This document shows positions 25,454 through 34,151 of a stretch of DNA of 64,000 nt, piece by piece. Below the pieces are notes generated by a model. The model did not search any database, was not told the DNA's origin, and saw only the letters and a list, made by a program, of their open reading frames with translations. The position numbers were made by a program, and so were the translations under genes. The stretch covers positions 1 through 64,000 of the forward strand of contig JADBJK010000031.1 in NCBI GenBank assembly GCA_014874485.1, given 5' to 3'. Position 1 is the first letter of the stretch; every line of letters begins with the position of its first letter. The DNA is from Chloroflexota bacterium (GTDB taxonomy: Bacteria; Chloroflexota; Anaerolineae; DTLA01).

Positions 25454-26377
25454 ATGGCTGGACGAAGGCTGTCGGCAATCGGGTACAAGGCTGCCCCGTT
25501 GTTCGCGTTTCCGTTCGCCCTGCTCGTGGCTCCAATCCTCGTCGCCTGCTCGGCCTCGCCCACTCCCACAGCCCTGCCCACAACCAACGGCGCGGCCAAG
25601 GTCAACGGCGTCGCCCTGCACTACGAAATCACCGGCCAGGGCGAGCCGCTTATCCTCATACAGGGCCTCGGCACGGCCACCTGGCTCTGGTGGAAGCAGG
25701 TGCCCGAACTATCCCGCCACTTCCGCGTCATCGCCTACGACCTGCGCGGCTCCGGCTGGAGCGACAAACCCGACGAGCCGTACTCCATCCCGATGTTCGC
25801 CGACGACCTGGCGGGCCTCATGGACGCGCTGAAAATCAAGCAGGCCCACATTCTCGGAATCTCGCTGGGGGGCTATGTCGCGCAGGAATTCGCCATTCGC
25901 TACCCCGACAGGGTCAAGCGCCTCGTCCTCTGCTCCACCAGCACCAACGGCCCCAACGCCGTGCCGCCGAGTCCCGACATCATCGTCGCCCTAATGACGC
26001 CCGTGGCGGGCAAGGACGACCTGCGCGACCGCATTGCCCTGTCCCTCAGCCCCGGATACGCCACGGCGCACCCGTCGGATGTGGAGCGGATGATGGCGTG
26101 GCGGCTGGACAACCCACAACCTGCCTACGCCTACAATCGTCAGCTGATGAGCGCCGTGGGCTGGACATCCGAGGGGCGGCTTGGCGAGATCACCATGCCC
26201 ACGCTGGTGCTGGCCGGGTCCGAGGATCGCGTGGTGCCGCCGCAAAACGCCGACGTCCTCGCGGCGGGCATCCCCCACGCCGAGAAGGTCATCCTGCAGG
26301 GCGCCGGCCATCTCATCAACGTGGAGCAGCCGGACAAACTCAACAAGGAGGTCATTCGGTTTCTGACATGGAAATGA
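25454..26377 (+). CDS. Alpha/beta-hydrolase lipoprotein
   Basis: 307 aa. Signal peptide with lipobox ILVAC (Cys32), so it is exported and lipid-anchored, which is unusual for this enzyme class. The mature part is an alpha/beta hydrolase: oxyanion region LIQGLGTATWLW, nucleophile elbow GISLGG, acid in GSEDRVVPP and catalytic His in GAGHLI. Esterase or lactonase activity on an external substrate is likely. An extended -10 (TGcTACACT, 25422-25430) lies upstream. Its 3' end overlaps the next gene by 10 nt. Confidence 0.8.
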   Translation: MAGRRLSAIGYKAAPLFAFPFALLVAPILVACSASPTPTALPTTNGAAKVNGVALHYEITGQGEPLILIQGLGTATWLWWKQVPELSRHFRVIAYDLRGSGWSDKPDEPYSIPMFADDLAGLMDALKIKQAHILGISLGGYVAQEFAIRYPDRVKRLVLCSTSTNGPNAVPPSPDIIVALMTPVAGKDDLRDRIALSLSPGYATAHPSDVERMMAWRLDNPQPAYAYNRQLMSAVGWTSEGRLGEITMPTLVLAGSEDRVVPPQNADVLAAGIPHAEKVILQGAGHLINVEQPDKLNKEVIRFLTWK

Positions 26378-26850
26378 ACGAAATCAGCGCCGCGTCTTTT
26401 GAAGCCTTCCTGCAACGAGCGCGCGCCAGCACCTGGGCCAGCGGCGCGGAGCCAACGCGCGTAACCCCGCAAGGCGAAACGCTATACGAATACAAAGAAG
26501 AGGCACGCCTGTATCGGGACACCTACATGGGAACAGCCGACTCGTTCTTCGGGCAGGAGACGGTGTACGAAGTGGAGATGCCCCTGTGGAACATCATCTA
26601 CGCCGGGCAGGTGCATCCCCACGCCGTTGGCGACCCAGGCTCCGATGCCATCTACGCCTTCCTGCGGCGCGCCCTCATCGCTACCGGCGAGAACAGCCGC
26701 CTGGGCCGCCAAGCGCACTACGAAGAGGGCGACTGGGTGTACACCGACCAGGGCGAGACCCACGGCAACGAGTTCTGGGGCAACGAGTGGATCTCGTACC
26801 GCGGAGTGGAGGTGTACCGCCTGAAGTACGGCGGCGGCTGGATGGGATAG
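26368..26850 (+). CDS. DUF5680-like protein of unknown function
   Basis: 160 aa soluble protein. The pattern FLQRARASTWASG, YEYKEEARLYRDTYMG, GQETVYEVEMPLWNIIYAG and WISYRGVEVYRLKYGGG resembles the DUF5680 family, whose function is not known. Two in-frame ATGs (26368 and 26374) are possible; AAGGAGG at 26345-26351 lies inside the upstream gene. Co-transcribed with the hydrolase lipoprotein before it and possibly the dehydrogenase after it (29-nt gap). Confidence 0.65.
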   Translation: MEMNEISAASFEAFLQRARASTWASGAEPTRVTPQGETLYEYKEEARLYRDTYMGTADSFFGQETVYEVEMPLWNIIYAGQVHPHAVGDPGSDAIYAFLRRALIATGENSRLGRQAHYEEGDWVYTDQGETHGNEFWGNEWISYRGVEVYRLKYGGGWMG

Positions 26851-26879
26851 GCCCAACAGTCCAAGAAGGAGATGAAATC

Positions 26880-27656
26880 ATGGAGCGATTGAAAGGGAAG
26901 GTAGCCATCATCACCGGCTCGGCCATGGGCATCGGCAAGGCCACGGCCCTGAAGTTCGCCCGCGAGGGCGCGAAGGTCGTCGCCTGCGATGTGGTCGCCG
27001 AGGCAGGCCAGGCCGTCGTGGACGAGATTGCCGCCATGGGCGGCGAGGCGTTCTTCGTCGCGGTGGACGTAACGTCCGCGGAATCCGTCCAGGCGCTGGT
27101 GGACACCGTGATGACCCGCTGGGGCCGCGTGGACATCCTGGTCAACAACGCGGGCATCACGCGCGACGCCCTGCTCGTCAAGGTCAAGGACGGCGAAGTG
27201 GTGGATCAGATGAGCGAGGCCGCCTTTGATGCCGTCGTCAACGTCAACCTGAAGGGCGTGTTCCTGTGCACGCGCGCTGTGGCCCCCATCATGATCCGCC
27301 AGGGCAGCGGCGTCATCCTCAACGCCGCCTCGGTCGTCGGCCTCTACGGCAACTTCGGCCAGACGAACTACGTGGCCACCAAGGCCGGCGTCATCGGCAT
27401 GACGCGGGTGTGGGCGCGGGAACTGGGGCGCAAGGGCATCCGCGTGAACACCGTCGCCCCCGGCTTCATCCTGACCGACATGGTGAAGAAGATGCCCGAA
27501 AAGGTGCTCGCGTCCATGCAGGAGAAGGTGCCCCTGGGTCGGCTCGGCGAACCGGAGGACGTAGCCAACGCCTACGCCTGGCTCGCCAGCGATGAGGCAT
27601 CTTATGTCAATGGCGCCGTCATCTCGGTGGATGGCGGCATTGTCATCGGAACCTAA
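26880..27656 (+). CDS. Short-chain dehydrogenase/reductase (FabG-like)
   Basis: 258 aa. Rossmann motif TGSAMGIG (12-19), NNAGI (~88-92), catalytic Ser in NAASVVG, YVATK (Tyr and Lys), and PGFILTDM after it, all as in beta-ketoacyl-ACP/CoA reductases. It probably interconverts a 3-oxoacyl and a 3-hydroxyacyl thioester. AAGGAGATG precedes ATG 26880. First clear member of a gene run with a KASIII-like enzyme, CoA-transferase, hydrolase and MaoC hydratase. This suggests a dedicated acyl-CoA pathway rather than housekeeping fatty-acid synthesis. Confidence 0.85.
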   Translation: MERLKGKVAIITGSAMGIGKATALKFAREGAKVVACDVVAEAGQAVVDEIAAMGGEAFFVAVDVTSAESVQALVDTVMTRWGRVDILVNNAGITRDALLVKVKDGEVVDQMSEAAFDAVVNVNLKGVFLCTRAVAPIMIRQGSGVILNAASVVGLYGNFGQTNYVATKAGVIGMTRVWARELGRKGIRVNTVAPGFILTDMVKKMPEKVLASMQEKVPLGRLGEPEDVANAYAWLASDEASYVNGAVISVDGGIVIGT

Positions 27657-27696
27657 CCACGCGCTCCGTGCGCAGAACGCCAGGAGGAAAGCATAT

Positions 27697-28704
27697 ATGG
27701 CAAGATACGCAACCATCATCGGAACCGGCAGGTACCTGCCGCCCATTGAGCGAACCAACGAGCAGTTCAAGCAGGACATGATGGCCGTCAACCCTGCCCT
27801 GGGCGAGGTCGTGGACAAGTTTGAGGCGTCCACCGGCATCAAGACGCGCTGGTATGCCGCCGACGACTGGGCCACGTCCGACCTGGCCGCCGAGGCCGCC
27901 AAGGACGCCCTGGCCGACGCGGGCATCAAGGCCGAAGACCTGGACTGGATTCTGTTGGGCACCGACTCGCCCGACTACATCACCCCCGCCACGTCGGTGG
28001 TGGTGCAGCACAAGATCGGCGCGGTCAACGCGGGCACGGTGGACGTGGGGTGCGCGTGCGCGTCGTTCCCCACAGGTTTGGCGCTGGGCGCGGGCCTCAT
28101 CGCCACAAACCCCTACATCAAGTACATCCTGGTCATCGGCGCGTACATGATGCACAAACTGGCCGACTGGAAGACCGACGTGGTGTCGTTCTTCTATGGC
28201 GACGGCGCCGGCGCGGCGGTGCTCGCCGTCAGCGACAAGCCAGGCTTCGTCTGCTCCACCGCCTTCGCCGACGGATCCTACCACAAGCACTGGGGCATCT
28301 ATTCGGGCGGGACCTACGAACCCGCCACGGTGGAATCCGTGCAGGCGGGGCGCACCAAAGTCCGCCTCATCACCCCCTTCCCGCCGGACGTGAACAACGT
28401 GGGCTGGCCCAAGCGCATGCGCGAACTCGCGGCCCACGGCAACTTTGACCTGCAGGACGTGGACATGGCCATCTTCACCCAGGTGCGCCTGAACTCCATC
28501 CAACTGGTCATGCAGGACCTGGGGCTGCCCATTGAGCGGGCGCACTGGATCATGGACAAGTGGGGCTACACAGGCTCGGCGTGCCTGCCCATGTGCTTTG
28601 ACGACGCGCGGAAACTCGGCAAGGTCAAGAGCGGCGATTTGGTAACCTTCGTCGGTTCCGGCGTCGGGTACAATCAGGCGGGCGCCGCCTTCATCATGCC
28701 GTAA
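27697..28704 (+). CDS. KASIII-like (FabH-fold) enzyme lacking the catalytic His and Asn
   Basis: 335 aa thiolase-fold protein. The nucleophile is present in DVGCAC121ASF, aligned with the FabH DVAAAC motif. The other two triad positions differ. The HQAN motif reads T261-Q-V-R, and the GNTSAAS motif reads G-Y291-T-G-S-A. A canonical decarboxylative condensation therefore seems unlikely. A Cys-only acyltransferase, thiolase-like cleavage or hydrolysis is more plausible. AGGAGG precedes ATG 27697. It sits between the SDR and a CoA-transferase, supporting CoA thioesters as substrates. Confidence 0.8.
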   Translation: MARYATIIGTGRYLPPIERTNEQFKQDMMAVNPALGEVVDKFEASTGIKTRWYAADDWATSDLAAEAAKDALADAGIKAEDLDWILLGTDSPDYITPATSVVVQHKIGAVNAGTVDVGCACASFPTGLALGAGLIATNPYIKYILVIGAYMMHKLADWKTDVVSFFYGDGAGAAVLAVSDKPGFVCSTAFADGSYHKHWGIYSGGTYEPATVESVQAGRTKVRLITPFPPDVNNVGWPKRMRELAAHGNFDLQDVDMAIFTQVRLNSIQLVMQDLGLPIERAHWIMDKWGYTGSACLPMCFDDARKLGKVKSGDLVTFVGSGVGYNQAGAAFIMP

Positions 28705-28717
28705 CCAAGGTCTGCCT

Positions 28718-30079
28718 ATGACATCGGCCAACGACTTGTACAAACGGAAACGCATCTCCATCCCCGACGCGGTGGGCCTGGTCCAGTCGCACCAGACCAT
28801 CGGCGTGGCGATGGCCGCATCGGAGCCGCCCGGCCTGCTCACCGAACTAGGGCGGCAGGGCGAGCGCCTGGAAGACGTGCGCCTTTGGGTCTGCCTGCCC
28901 ATGCGCGAGTACGAGGCGGTGCTCAGCCCGCGCATGGCCGGCCACATCTTCGTGGAGAACTGGTTCTACGGCGCGCCCGACCGCAAGGCCCATCCCCAGG
29001 GCCGCATGTCGTACATCCCCAACAACCTGCACCAGGCGGCCCGCGACAAACTGGCGCGGGATGGCAAGGTCAACATCTTCTGGGGCACGGCCACCCCGCC
29101 CGACCGCTACGGCAACATGTCGCTGTCCCTCGGCCTCGTGATTGAGAAGGCGCTCCTGGAAGCCGCCGACCTGGTCGTGTTGGAGATCAACGAGAACCTG
29201 CCCTGGACACTGGGCGACACCCAGGTGCACATCTCGCAGGTGGACTACGTCGTGGAGAACACCTGCCCCCTGGTGGAACTCCCCCCCGCCCCATCCACGC
29301 CAGAAGAGGAGGCCATCGGCGGGTACATCGCCGACCTCATTGAGGACGGAGCCACAATCCAACTGGGCATCGGCGGGATTCCCAACGCCATCACGCGGTA
29401 CCTCATGAATCGGCGGGATTTGGGTGTCCACACCGAGATGTTCACCGACGGCATGGTGGACCTGTTTGAGGCGGGGGTCATCACGGGCAAGCGCAAGACC
29501 CTGTGGAAGGGCAAGATGGTCGGGGCCTTCGCGCTGGGCACGCAGAAACTGTATAACTTCATCCACAACAACGTGGGCGTGGAGTTCCAGCAGGGCAAGG
29601 TAACCAACGACCCCTACATCATCGGGCAGAACTACAAGATGGTGAGCGTCAACACCGCCCTGCAGGTGGACATCATCGGGCAGGTCTGTTCGCAATCGCT
29701 GGGCGTGCGCCACTTCAGCGGCACGGGTGGGCAACTGGACACCCATCGCGGCGCCCAGCGTTCGCCCGGCGGGCGCGGCATCATCGCGCTCCGCTCCACA
29801 GCCCGCAACGGCACCGTGAGCACCATCGTGCCCATTCTGGAGCCTGGCGCGGAAGTAACCGTCCCGTCCCAGGACGTGGACACCATCGTTACCGAGTTTG
29901 GCGTTGCCGAGTTGAGGGGGCGGTGCGTGCGCGACCGCGCCGAGGCGCTGATTCGCATCGCCCATCCCGACTTCCGCGACTACCTGCGCGAGGAAGTGGA
30001 GCGGCTAGGCATCGTGCCGAGGCTGGTCGTGCCGGGCGTTCAGGTGGGCGAGGGCCAACAAGGGCAGCAGGCCAAGTGA
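28718..30079 (+). CDS. Acetyl-CoA hydrolase/4-hydroxybutyrate CoA-transferase family protein
   Basis: 453 aa, normal length for the family I CoA-transferase/hydrolase group with 4-hydroxybutyrate CoA-transferase. The motifs LGIGGIPNAI and HTEMFTDGMVDLFEAG are present; the latter contains the glutamate that forms the glutamyl-CoA intermediate. The C-terminal FSGTGGQLDTHRGAQ-type loop binds CoA. It would exchange CoA between acetyl-CoA and a carboxylic acid, activating or releasing the pathway substrate. It begins 13 nt after the KASIII-like gene. Confidence 0.88.
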   Translation: MTSANDLYKRKRISIPDAVGLVQSHQTIGVAMAASEPPGLLTELGRQGERLEDVRLWVCLPMREYEAVLSPRMAGHIFVENWFYGAPDRKAHPQGRMSYIPNNLHQAARDKLARDGKVNIFWGTATPPDRYGNMSLSLGLVIEKALLEAADLVVLEINENLPWTLGDTQVHISQVDYVVENTCPLVELPPAPSTPEEEAIGGYIADLIEDGATIQLGIGGIPNAITRYLMNRRDLGVHTEMFTDGMVDLFEAGVITGKRKTLWKGKMVGAFALGTQKLYNFIHNNVGVEFQQGKVTNDPYIIGQNYKMVSVNTALQVDIIGQVCSQSLGVRHFSGTGGQLDTHRGAQRSPGGRGIIALRSTARNGTVSTIVPILEPGAEVTVPSQDVDTIVTEFGVAELRGRCVRDRAEALIRIAHPDFRDYLREEVERLGIVPRLVVPGVQVGEGQQGQQAK

Positions 30080-30118
30080 GGCCGATGTTGAGGAGACGAG
30101 TTCTCTGGAGGTTAGGCG

Positions 30119-30442
30119 ATGAGCACACAAACGATTGTAGGACTCTGGGAAATCCCCGCGGGCCAGGAGTACGCCGGGCTGCGATTCCGCTACAACCCCG
30201 ACGGAACCTTTGAGGCCGACTATCCGCCGATGGGCATCAAGTCCAGCGGGACGTGGACCCTCACCGGCAACGAACTGGACATGGACCAGACGCAGCATAC
30301 CCTGGGCTGGGTGGGCCTCTTCCGCGCGCTGGTGGACATCTCGGAGGACGGCCAGACCATGAAGGTGGCAGTCGCTGCTGGGCCAAACCTGCCCAGGCCG
30401 ACGGACTTCACCAAGTACCGCCTGTACAAACGGCTGGAGTGA
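30119..30442 (+). CDS. Small lipocalin-like protein of unknown function
   Basis: 107 aa, no signal peptide. Alternating strands with IVGLWEIP..., FRYNPDGTFEADYPPM, SSGTWTLTGNELDM and DFTKYRLYKRLE give the pattern of a small lipocalin/DUF5640-type beta barrel. It could bind a hydrophobic ligand, fitting the acyl-CoA context, but no binding residue is provable. Gap of 39 nt to the CoA-transferase and 34 nt to the hydrolase. Confidence 0.6.
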   Translation: MSTQTIVGLWEIPAGQEYAGLRFRYNPDGTFEADYPPMGIKSSGTWTLTGNELDMDQTQHTLGWVGLFRALVDISEDGQTMKVAVAAGPNLPRPTDFTKYRLYKRLE

Positions 30443-30476
30443 GCCGCGTCGAAATCCGGTCCAGACAGGAGTGGAC

Positions 30477-31274
30477 ATGAGCAGCATACAGGTCAACGGC
30501 GTAACGCTGCACTATGAGTGGCACGGGCCGGAGGACGCGCCGGTGGTCGTGCTGTCCAACGGCGTCCTCGCCAACACGGCCTCGTGGTTCAATCAGACGC
30601 CCGTGCTGAGCAAGCGGTTCCGGCTCCTGCTGTACGACTGTCGGGGGCAGGGCCGCTCGGAGCACCCCGCCGGCCCGTACAGCATGGAGATGCACGCGGA
30701 CGACCTGGCGGCCCTTCTCCGCGCCCTGGGCGTGGAGAAGGCCCACATCGGCGGCATCTCCTACGGCGGCGAAATCAGCCTGCTGTTCGCCACCAAGTAC
30801 CCGGAGATGACCCGCACCGTCGTGGCCATGAGCGCGGTGAGCGAGGTGCACCCGTTCCTCAAGGCCCAGATTGACCTGTGGGCGGCGGCAGCGAAGACGC
30901 GCGACCCGGCGCTGTTCTTCCAGGCAACGGTTACGCACAACTTCAGCGCGGGCTTCATCGCCGCCAACCAGGCCTTCCTGCAGGCGTCGGTGCCCCGCTT
31001 CGCGGCGCTGGACATTGACGCCGTGCTGGCGCTGCTGGATGCGTTCCAGCGCCTGGACATCACGGAGCAACTCTCGGCCATCACCGCACCCACGCTGCTC
31101 CTGTACGGCGCGGAGGACGCCCTGAAGCCACCCGCCGTGTACGGGCGCATCATCGCCGAGCGGATTCCGCACGCCGAGTTTCTCACCGTCCCCGGTGCGG
31201 GGCACGTGGTCATCTGGGAGAAACCCGACGCCGTCAATTCTGCGCTCATGGGGTTCCTGCTCAAGCACTCGTAG
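30477..31274 (+). CDS. Alpha/beta-hydrolase (3-oxoadipate enol-lactonase/esterase-like)
   Basis: 265 aa cytosolic alpha/beta hydrolase. LSNGVLANTASW (oxyanion hole), YDCRGQGRS, nucleophile GISYGG (~95-100), acid near LYGAEDALKPP and catalytic His in GAGHVVIWE. The order and spacing are those of PcaD/MhpC-type enzymes acting on lactones, esters or C-C bonds. Start ATG 30477 follows AGGAG; an in-frame GTG lies 6 nt earlier. Role inferred from context: ring-opening or ester hydrolysis in the acyl-CoA pathway. Confidence 0.8.
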   Translation: MSSIQVNGVTLHYEWHGPEDAPVVVLSNGVLANTASWFNQTPVLSKRFRLLLYDCRGQGRSEHPAGPYSMEMHADDLAALLRALGVEKAHIGGISYGGEISLLFATKYPEMTRTVVAMSAVSEVHPFLKAQIDLWAAAAKTRDPALFFQATVTHNFSAGFIAANQAFLQASVPRFAALDIDAVLALLDAFQRLDITEQLSAITAPTLLLYGAEDALKPPAVYGRIIAERIPHAEFLTVPGAGHVVIWEKPDAVNSALMGFLLKHS

Positions 31275-31306
31275 CGTAGCGCGGGCACTGCCCGCAAGGA
31301 GGCAGC

Positions 31307-31738
31307 ATGCCAGACGAAATCCACATTCGGGACGACTTTCAAATCGGCGAGACAGCGTCGTTCTCCAAGACCATCACGGAGTCGGACATCTACGCCTATG
31401 CGGGAATCAGCGGCGACTTCAACCCCGTCCACGTGAACGCCGAGTTCGCCAAGAAGACCCGCTTCAAGGAGCGCATCGCCCACGGGATGCTGACCGCAGG
31501 GCTGGTTTCCGCCGTGCTGGGGATGAAACTGCCCGGCCCGGGCGCCATCTACCTCAGCCAGCAGATGGAGTTCCTGAAGCCCGTGCGAATCGGCGACACC
31601 ATCACGGCCACGGCCGAGGTGCAGGCCTACAACGCCGAGAAGCGCATCCTGACGTTGCGAACGACGTGCACCAACCAGCGCGGCGAGGCAGTCCTGGAGG
31701 GGCGCGCCGTCGTGATGATGGACCGCATTCAGGCGTGA
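31307..31738 (+). CDS. MaoC/PhaJ-type (R)-specific enoyl-CoA hydratase
   Basis: 143 aa single hot-dog domain. ITESDIYAYAGISGDFNPVHVN contains the Asp-His catalytic pair of the MaoC hydratase-2 motif, and IAHGMLTAGL follows it, as in PhaJ. It hydrates a trans-2-enoyl-CoA to a (R)-3-hydroxyacyl-CoA or the reverse. The neighbouring SDR could act on that product. AAGGAGG before ATG. Confidence 0.88.
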   Translation: MPDEIHIRDDFQIGETASFSKTITESDIYAYAGISGDFNPVHVNAEFAKKTRFKERIAHGMLTAGLVSAVLGMKLPGPGAIYLSQQMEFLKPVRIGDTITATAEVQAYNAEKRILTLRTTCTNQRGEAVLEGRAVVMMDRIQA

Positions 31739-31899
31739 TGCTGCCCGTGCTGTTCGGCTTCTGGACACGTTGTCCATGTCAACGCGAGCGCCGAAAGGGA
31801 AAGGGGGTGAGGCCATCCTGGCAAAGTGAGACCGTGTGAAACCCGGCCCATCAAGTGCGTTTACCCAAAGCCATGTAGTTCTTGAGGAGGAAAAGAAAG

Positions 31900-33264
31900 A
31901 TGAAACGCCTGTTTGGTGTTCTGACTGTCCTGGCCCTGCTGGGCATGGTGCTGTCTGGCTGCGTGCAGAAGGCCACGCCTACGGCCCCGCCGCCGTATCA
32001 GGCCAAGCCCACGCCGACCCCGGAGCCCACCGTCCCGCCCACGCCGACCGAAGCCCCCAAACTCGGCCCCGTGCTGAAGATCGGGCAGATTTCCATGCTG
32101 TCCGGCGTCATGGCCCTCTACGGCCAGCAGCAGGTGCGCGGGTTCGCGCTTGGCCTGGAATACGCATCGGGCGGGAAGAAGGACGACCAGGGCCGCTGGA
32201 TCATCGCCAACCGTCCGGTTGAGGTCATCACCCGCGACGACGAAGGCAACCCCGAGAAAGGCGTGCAGATTGCCCGCGAGTTGATTGAGAAGGAAGGCGT
32301 GGAGATTCTGCAGGGCCCCGTGAGCAGCGCGGTCGCAGCGGCGCTCACCACCGTGGCGCTGGAGAACAAGATCATCCTCATGGTGGACCCTGCCGCGTCG
32401 GCCTTCATCACGGGCGAGTACTTCAACCCCTACGTCTTCCGCACCAGCCGCACCAGTTTTGACGATACCCTCGTCATCGCCAAGTACCTGGTGGAGAACG
32501 TGGGCAAGACGTTCGCCCACATCGGCGTGGACAACGCCTTCGGTCGTGGCAGCGGGGTGGCCCTGGCCTACTCGGTCGCCAAGTTCGGTGGCAAGGTCAT
32601 CGCCGACATCTACGCCCCGCTGAACACCACCGACTTCACCCCGTACATCCAGCAGGCGATGGATTCCGGCGCCGAGTGCCTGTTCCTCACCTGGTCGGGC
32701 ACGGGCTACGTAACCCTGTTCCAGCAACTGGGCGACCTGGGCGCGCTGGAGAAGATGCGCGTGGCCACCGGCTTCGGCGACAATGCCTCGTTCGCCGCAG
32801 TGTTCGGGACCGCTGTGGGCCAGATCGGTCTGAACGTCTACCACTACACTGTGCCCAAGAACCCGGTCAATGACTGGCTCGTCCAGCGGCACCTGGAACT
32901 CTACAATGAGCCGCCAGACCTGTTCACCGCGGGCGGCATGGCGTCGGCCATCGCCCTGGCGAAGGCACTGGAGAAGACCGGCGGCGACACCAGCGGCGAC
33001 AAGATGATCGCGGCGCTGGAAGGGCTGATGTTTGAAGGCCCCAAGGGCACCTACTACATCCGCCCCGAGGACCATGTCTGCCTGCAACCGATGAACATCC
33101 TGAAACTGGTGGACATCAACCCGCCGAAGGACGAGAAGGGCCGCCCGACGTACAAGTTCTTTGAGACGGTGTACGTCTCCAAGTACGACGAACTCGGCGT
33201 GCCCTGCACGCTCACCGGCCAGTACGCCGACCGCTGCGGCAACCTGCCCAGGATCGGCCAGTAG
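31900..33264 (+). CDS. livJ: Branched-chain amino acid-type ABC transporter substrate-binding lipoprotein
   Basis: 454 aa. Lipoprotein signal MKRLFGVLTVLALLGMVLSGC (lipobox LSGC, Cys21), then a Pro/Thr-rich tether (~25-55), then a periplasmic-binding type I fold (LKIGQISMLSGVMALYGQQ ... DDEGNPEKGVQIARELI). Type I Liv-like receptors bind amino acids, amides, short carboxylates or aromatic acids. The adjacent CoA-pathway genes argue for an organic acid. ATG at 31900 is chosen for GAGGAGG 8 nt upstream. Separated from livG by a strong hairpin. Confidence 0.88.
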   Translation: MKRLFGVLTVLALLGMVLSGCVQKATPTAPPPYQAKPTPTPEPTVPPTPTEAPKLGPVLKIGQISMLSGVMALYGQQQVRGFALGLEYASGGKKDDQGRWIIANRPVEVITRDDEGNPEKGVQIARELIEKEGVEILQGPVSSAVAAALTTVALENKIILMVDPAASAFITGEYFNPYVFRTSRTSFDDTLVIAKYLVENVGKTFAHIGVDNAFGRGSGVALAYSVAKFGGKVIADIYAPLNTTDFTPYIQQAMDSGAECLFLTWSGTGYVTLFQQLGDLGALEKMRVATGFGDNASFAAVFGTAVGQIGLNVYHYTVPKNPVNDWLVQRHLELYNEPPDLFTAGGMASAIALAKALEKTGGDTSGDKMIAALEGLMFEGPKGTYYIRPEDHVCLQPMNILKLVDINPPKDEKGRPTYKFFETVYVSKYDELGVPCTLTGQYADRCGNLPRIGQ

Positions 33265-33276
33265 TCGGACAACCAA

Positions 33277-33310
33277 CAAGCAGGGGGGCGTTACACAGCC
33301 CCCCTGCTTG
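33277..33310 (+). terminator. Intra-operon hairpin between receptor and ATPase genes
   Basis: Perfect 13-bp stem CAAGCAGGGGGGC (33277-33289) with its complement (33298-33310) around an 8-nt loop, 13 nt after the receptor stop. There is no U-run, so it more likely slows decay or causes partial termination. This would make the receptor more abundant than the transporter, as in other binding-protein operons. Confidence 0.6.
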
Positions 33311-33349
33311 GACCGCACGGCAGCATGGCAGAATCACCAGGAGAGGACG

Positions 33350-34150
33350 ATGGCACCCGAAGCCGAAGAGCGCGAGATTATCCTGGAAGCGCGTAACCTG
33401 CGCAAGGAGTTCGGTGGCCTGGTGGCGGTGGATGACGTGAGCATCCAGATACGCGCACGAACGCTCCACTCCATCATCGGCCCCAACGGCGCGGGCAAGA
33501 CGACGCTGTTCAACCTGCTCAGCGGCACCATGCCCCCCACCCGCGGGTCCGTGTTCTTCAAGGGCCGCGACATCACCCACTTGCCGCCGCACCGCATCGC
33601 ACACCTGGGCCTGGGCCGCACCTTCCAGATCACCAACATCTTCCCCAACCTCACCGTGCTGGAAAACGTGCGGCTGGGAGCGCAGGCCATGGGCCGCCAC
33701 AACCTGCGCCTGCTCACCCACTCGGACAAGTATACGCAGTACCTAGACCAGGCCGAACAAGTCATCGCCCAGGTGGGCCTTCGCGGGCGCGAGCACATGC
33801 TGGCCGCGAACCTGCCCCACGGCGACAAGCGCAAACTGGAACTCGGCATCATGCTGGCCGGGAACTTCGAGGTCCTCCTGCTGGACGAGCCGACCGCAGG
33901 GATGTCGTCCGAACAGGTACCGGCACTGTTGGAAATCATCCATAACATTCTCACATCGGGGAATCGCACCATCGTCCTGGTGGAGCATCGCATGGACATG
34001 GTGATGAGCATTTCGGACTTCATCACCGTGATGCACCAGGGACGGGTGCTGGCCGAGGGAACGCCGCGCGAAATCGCGTCCAACGAGTTGGTCCAGAGCG
34101 CCTACCTCGGCGCATTGTACGGCGATTTGACTGCCCAGGCGGAGAAGTAG
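33350..34150 (+). CDS. livG: Liv-type ABC transporter ATP-binding protein LivG
   Basis: 266 aa. Walker A GPNGAGKTT, the LivG-specific segment GLGRTFQITNIFPNLTVLENVRLGAQ, Walker B VLLLDEPTAGM and a C-terminal YLG. The usual LSGGQ signature is replaced by LPHGDKRKLELG, a normal LivG variant. It pairs with LivF to power the importer. ATG at 33350 follows GGAGAGG. Confidence 0.9.
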   Translation: MAPEAEEREIILEARNLRKEFGGLVAVDDVSIQIRARTLHSIIGPNGAGKTTLFNLLSGTMPPTRGSVFFKGRDITHLPPHRIAHLGLGRTFQITNIFPNLTVLENVRLGAQAMGRHNLRLLTHSDKYTQYLDQAEQVIAQVGLRGREHMLAANLPHGDKRKLELGIMLAGNFEVLLLDEPTAGMSSEQVPALLEIIHNILTSGNRTIVLVEHRMDMVMSISDFITVMHQGRVLAEGTPREIASNELVQSAYLGALYGDLTAQAEK

Positions 34151-34151
34151 C

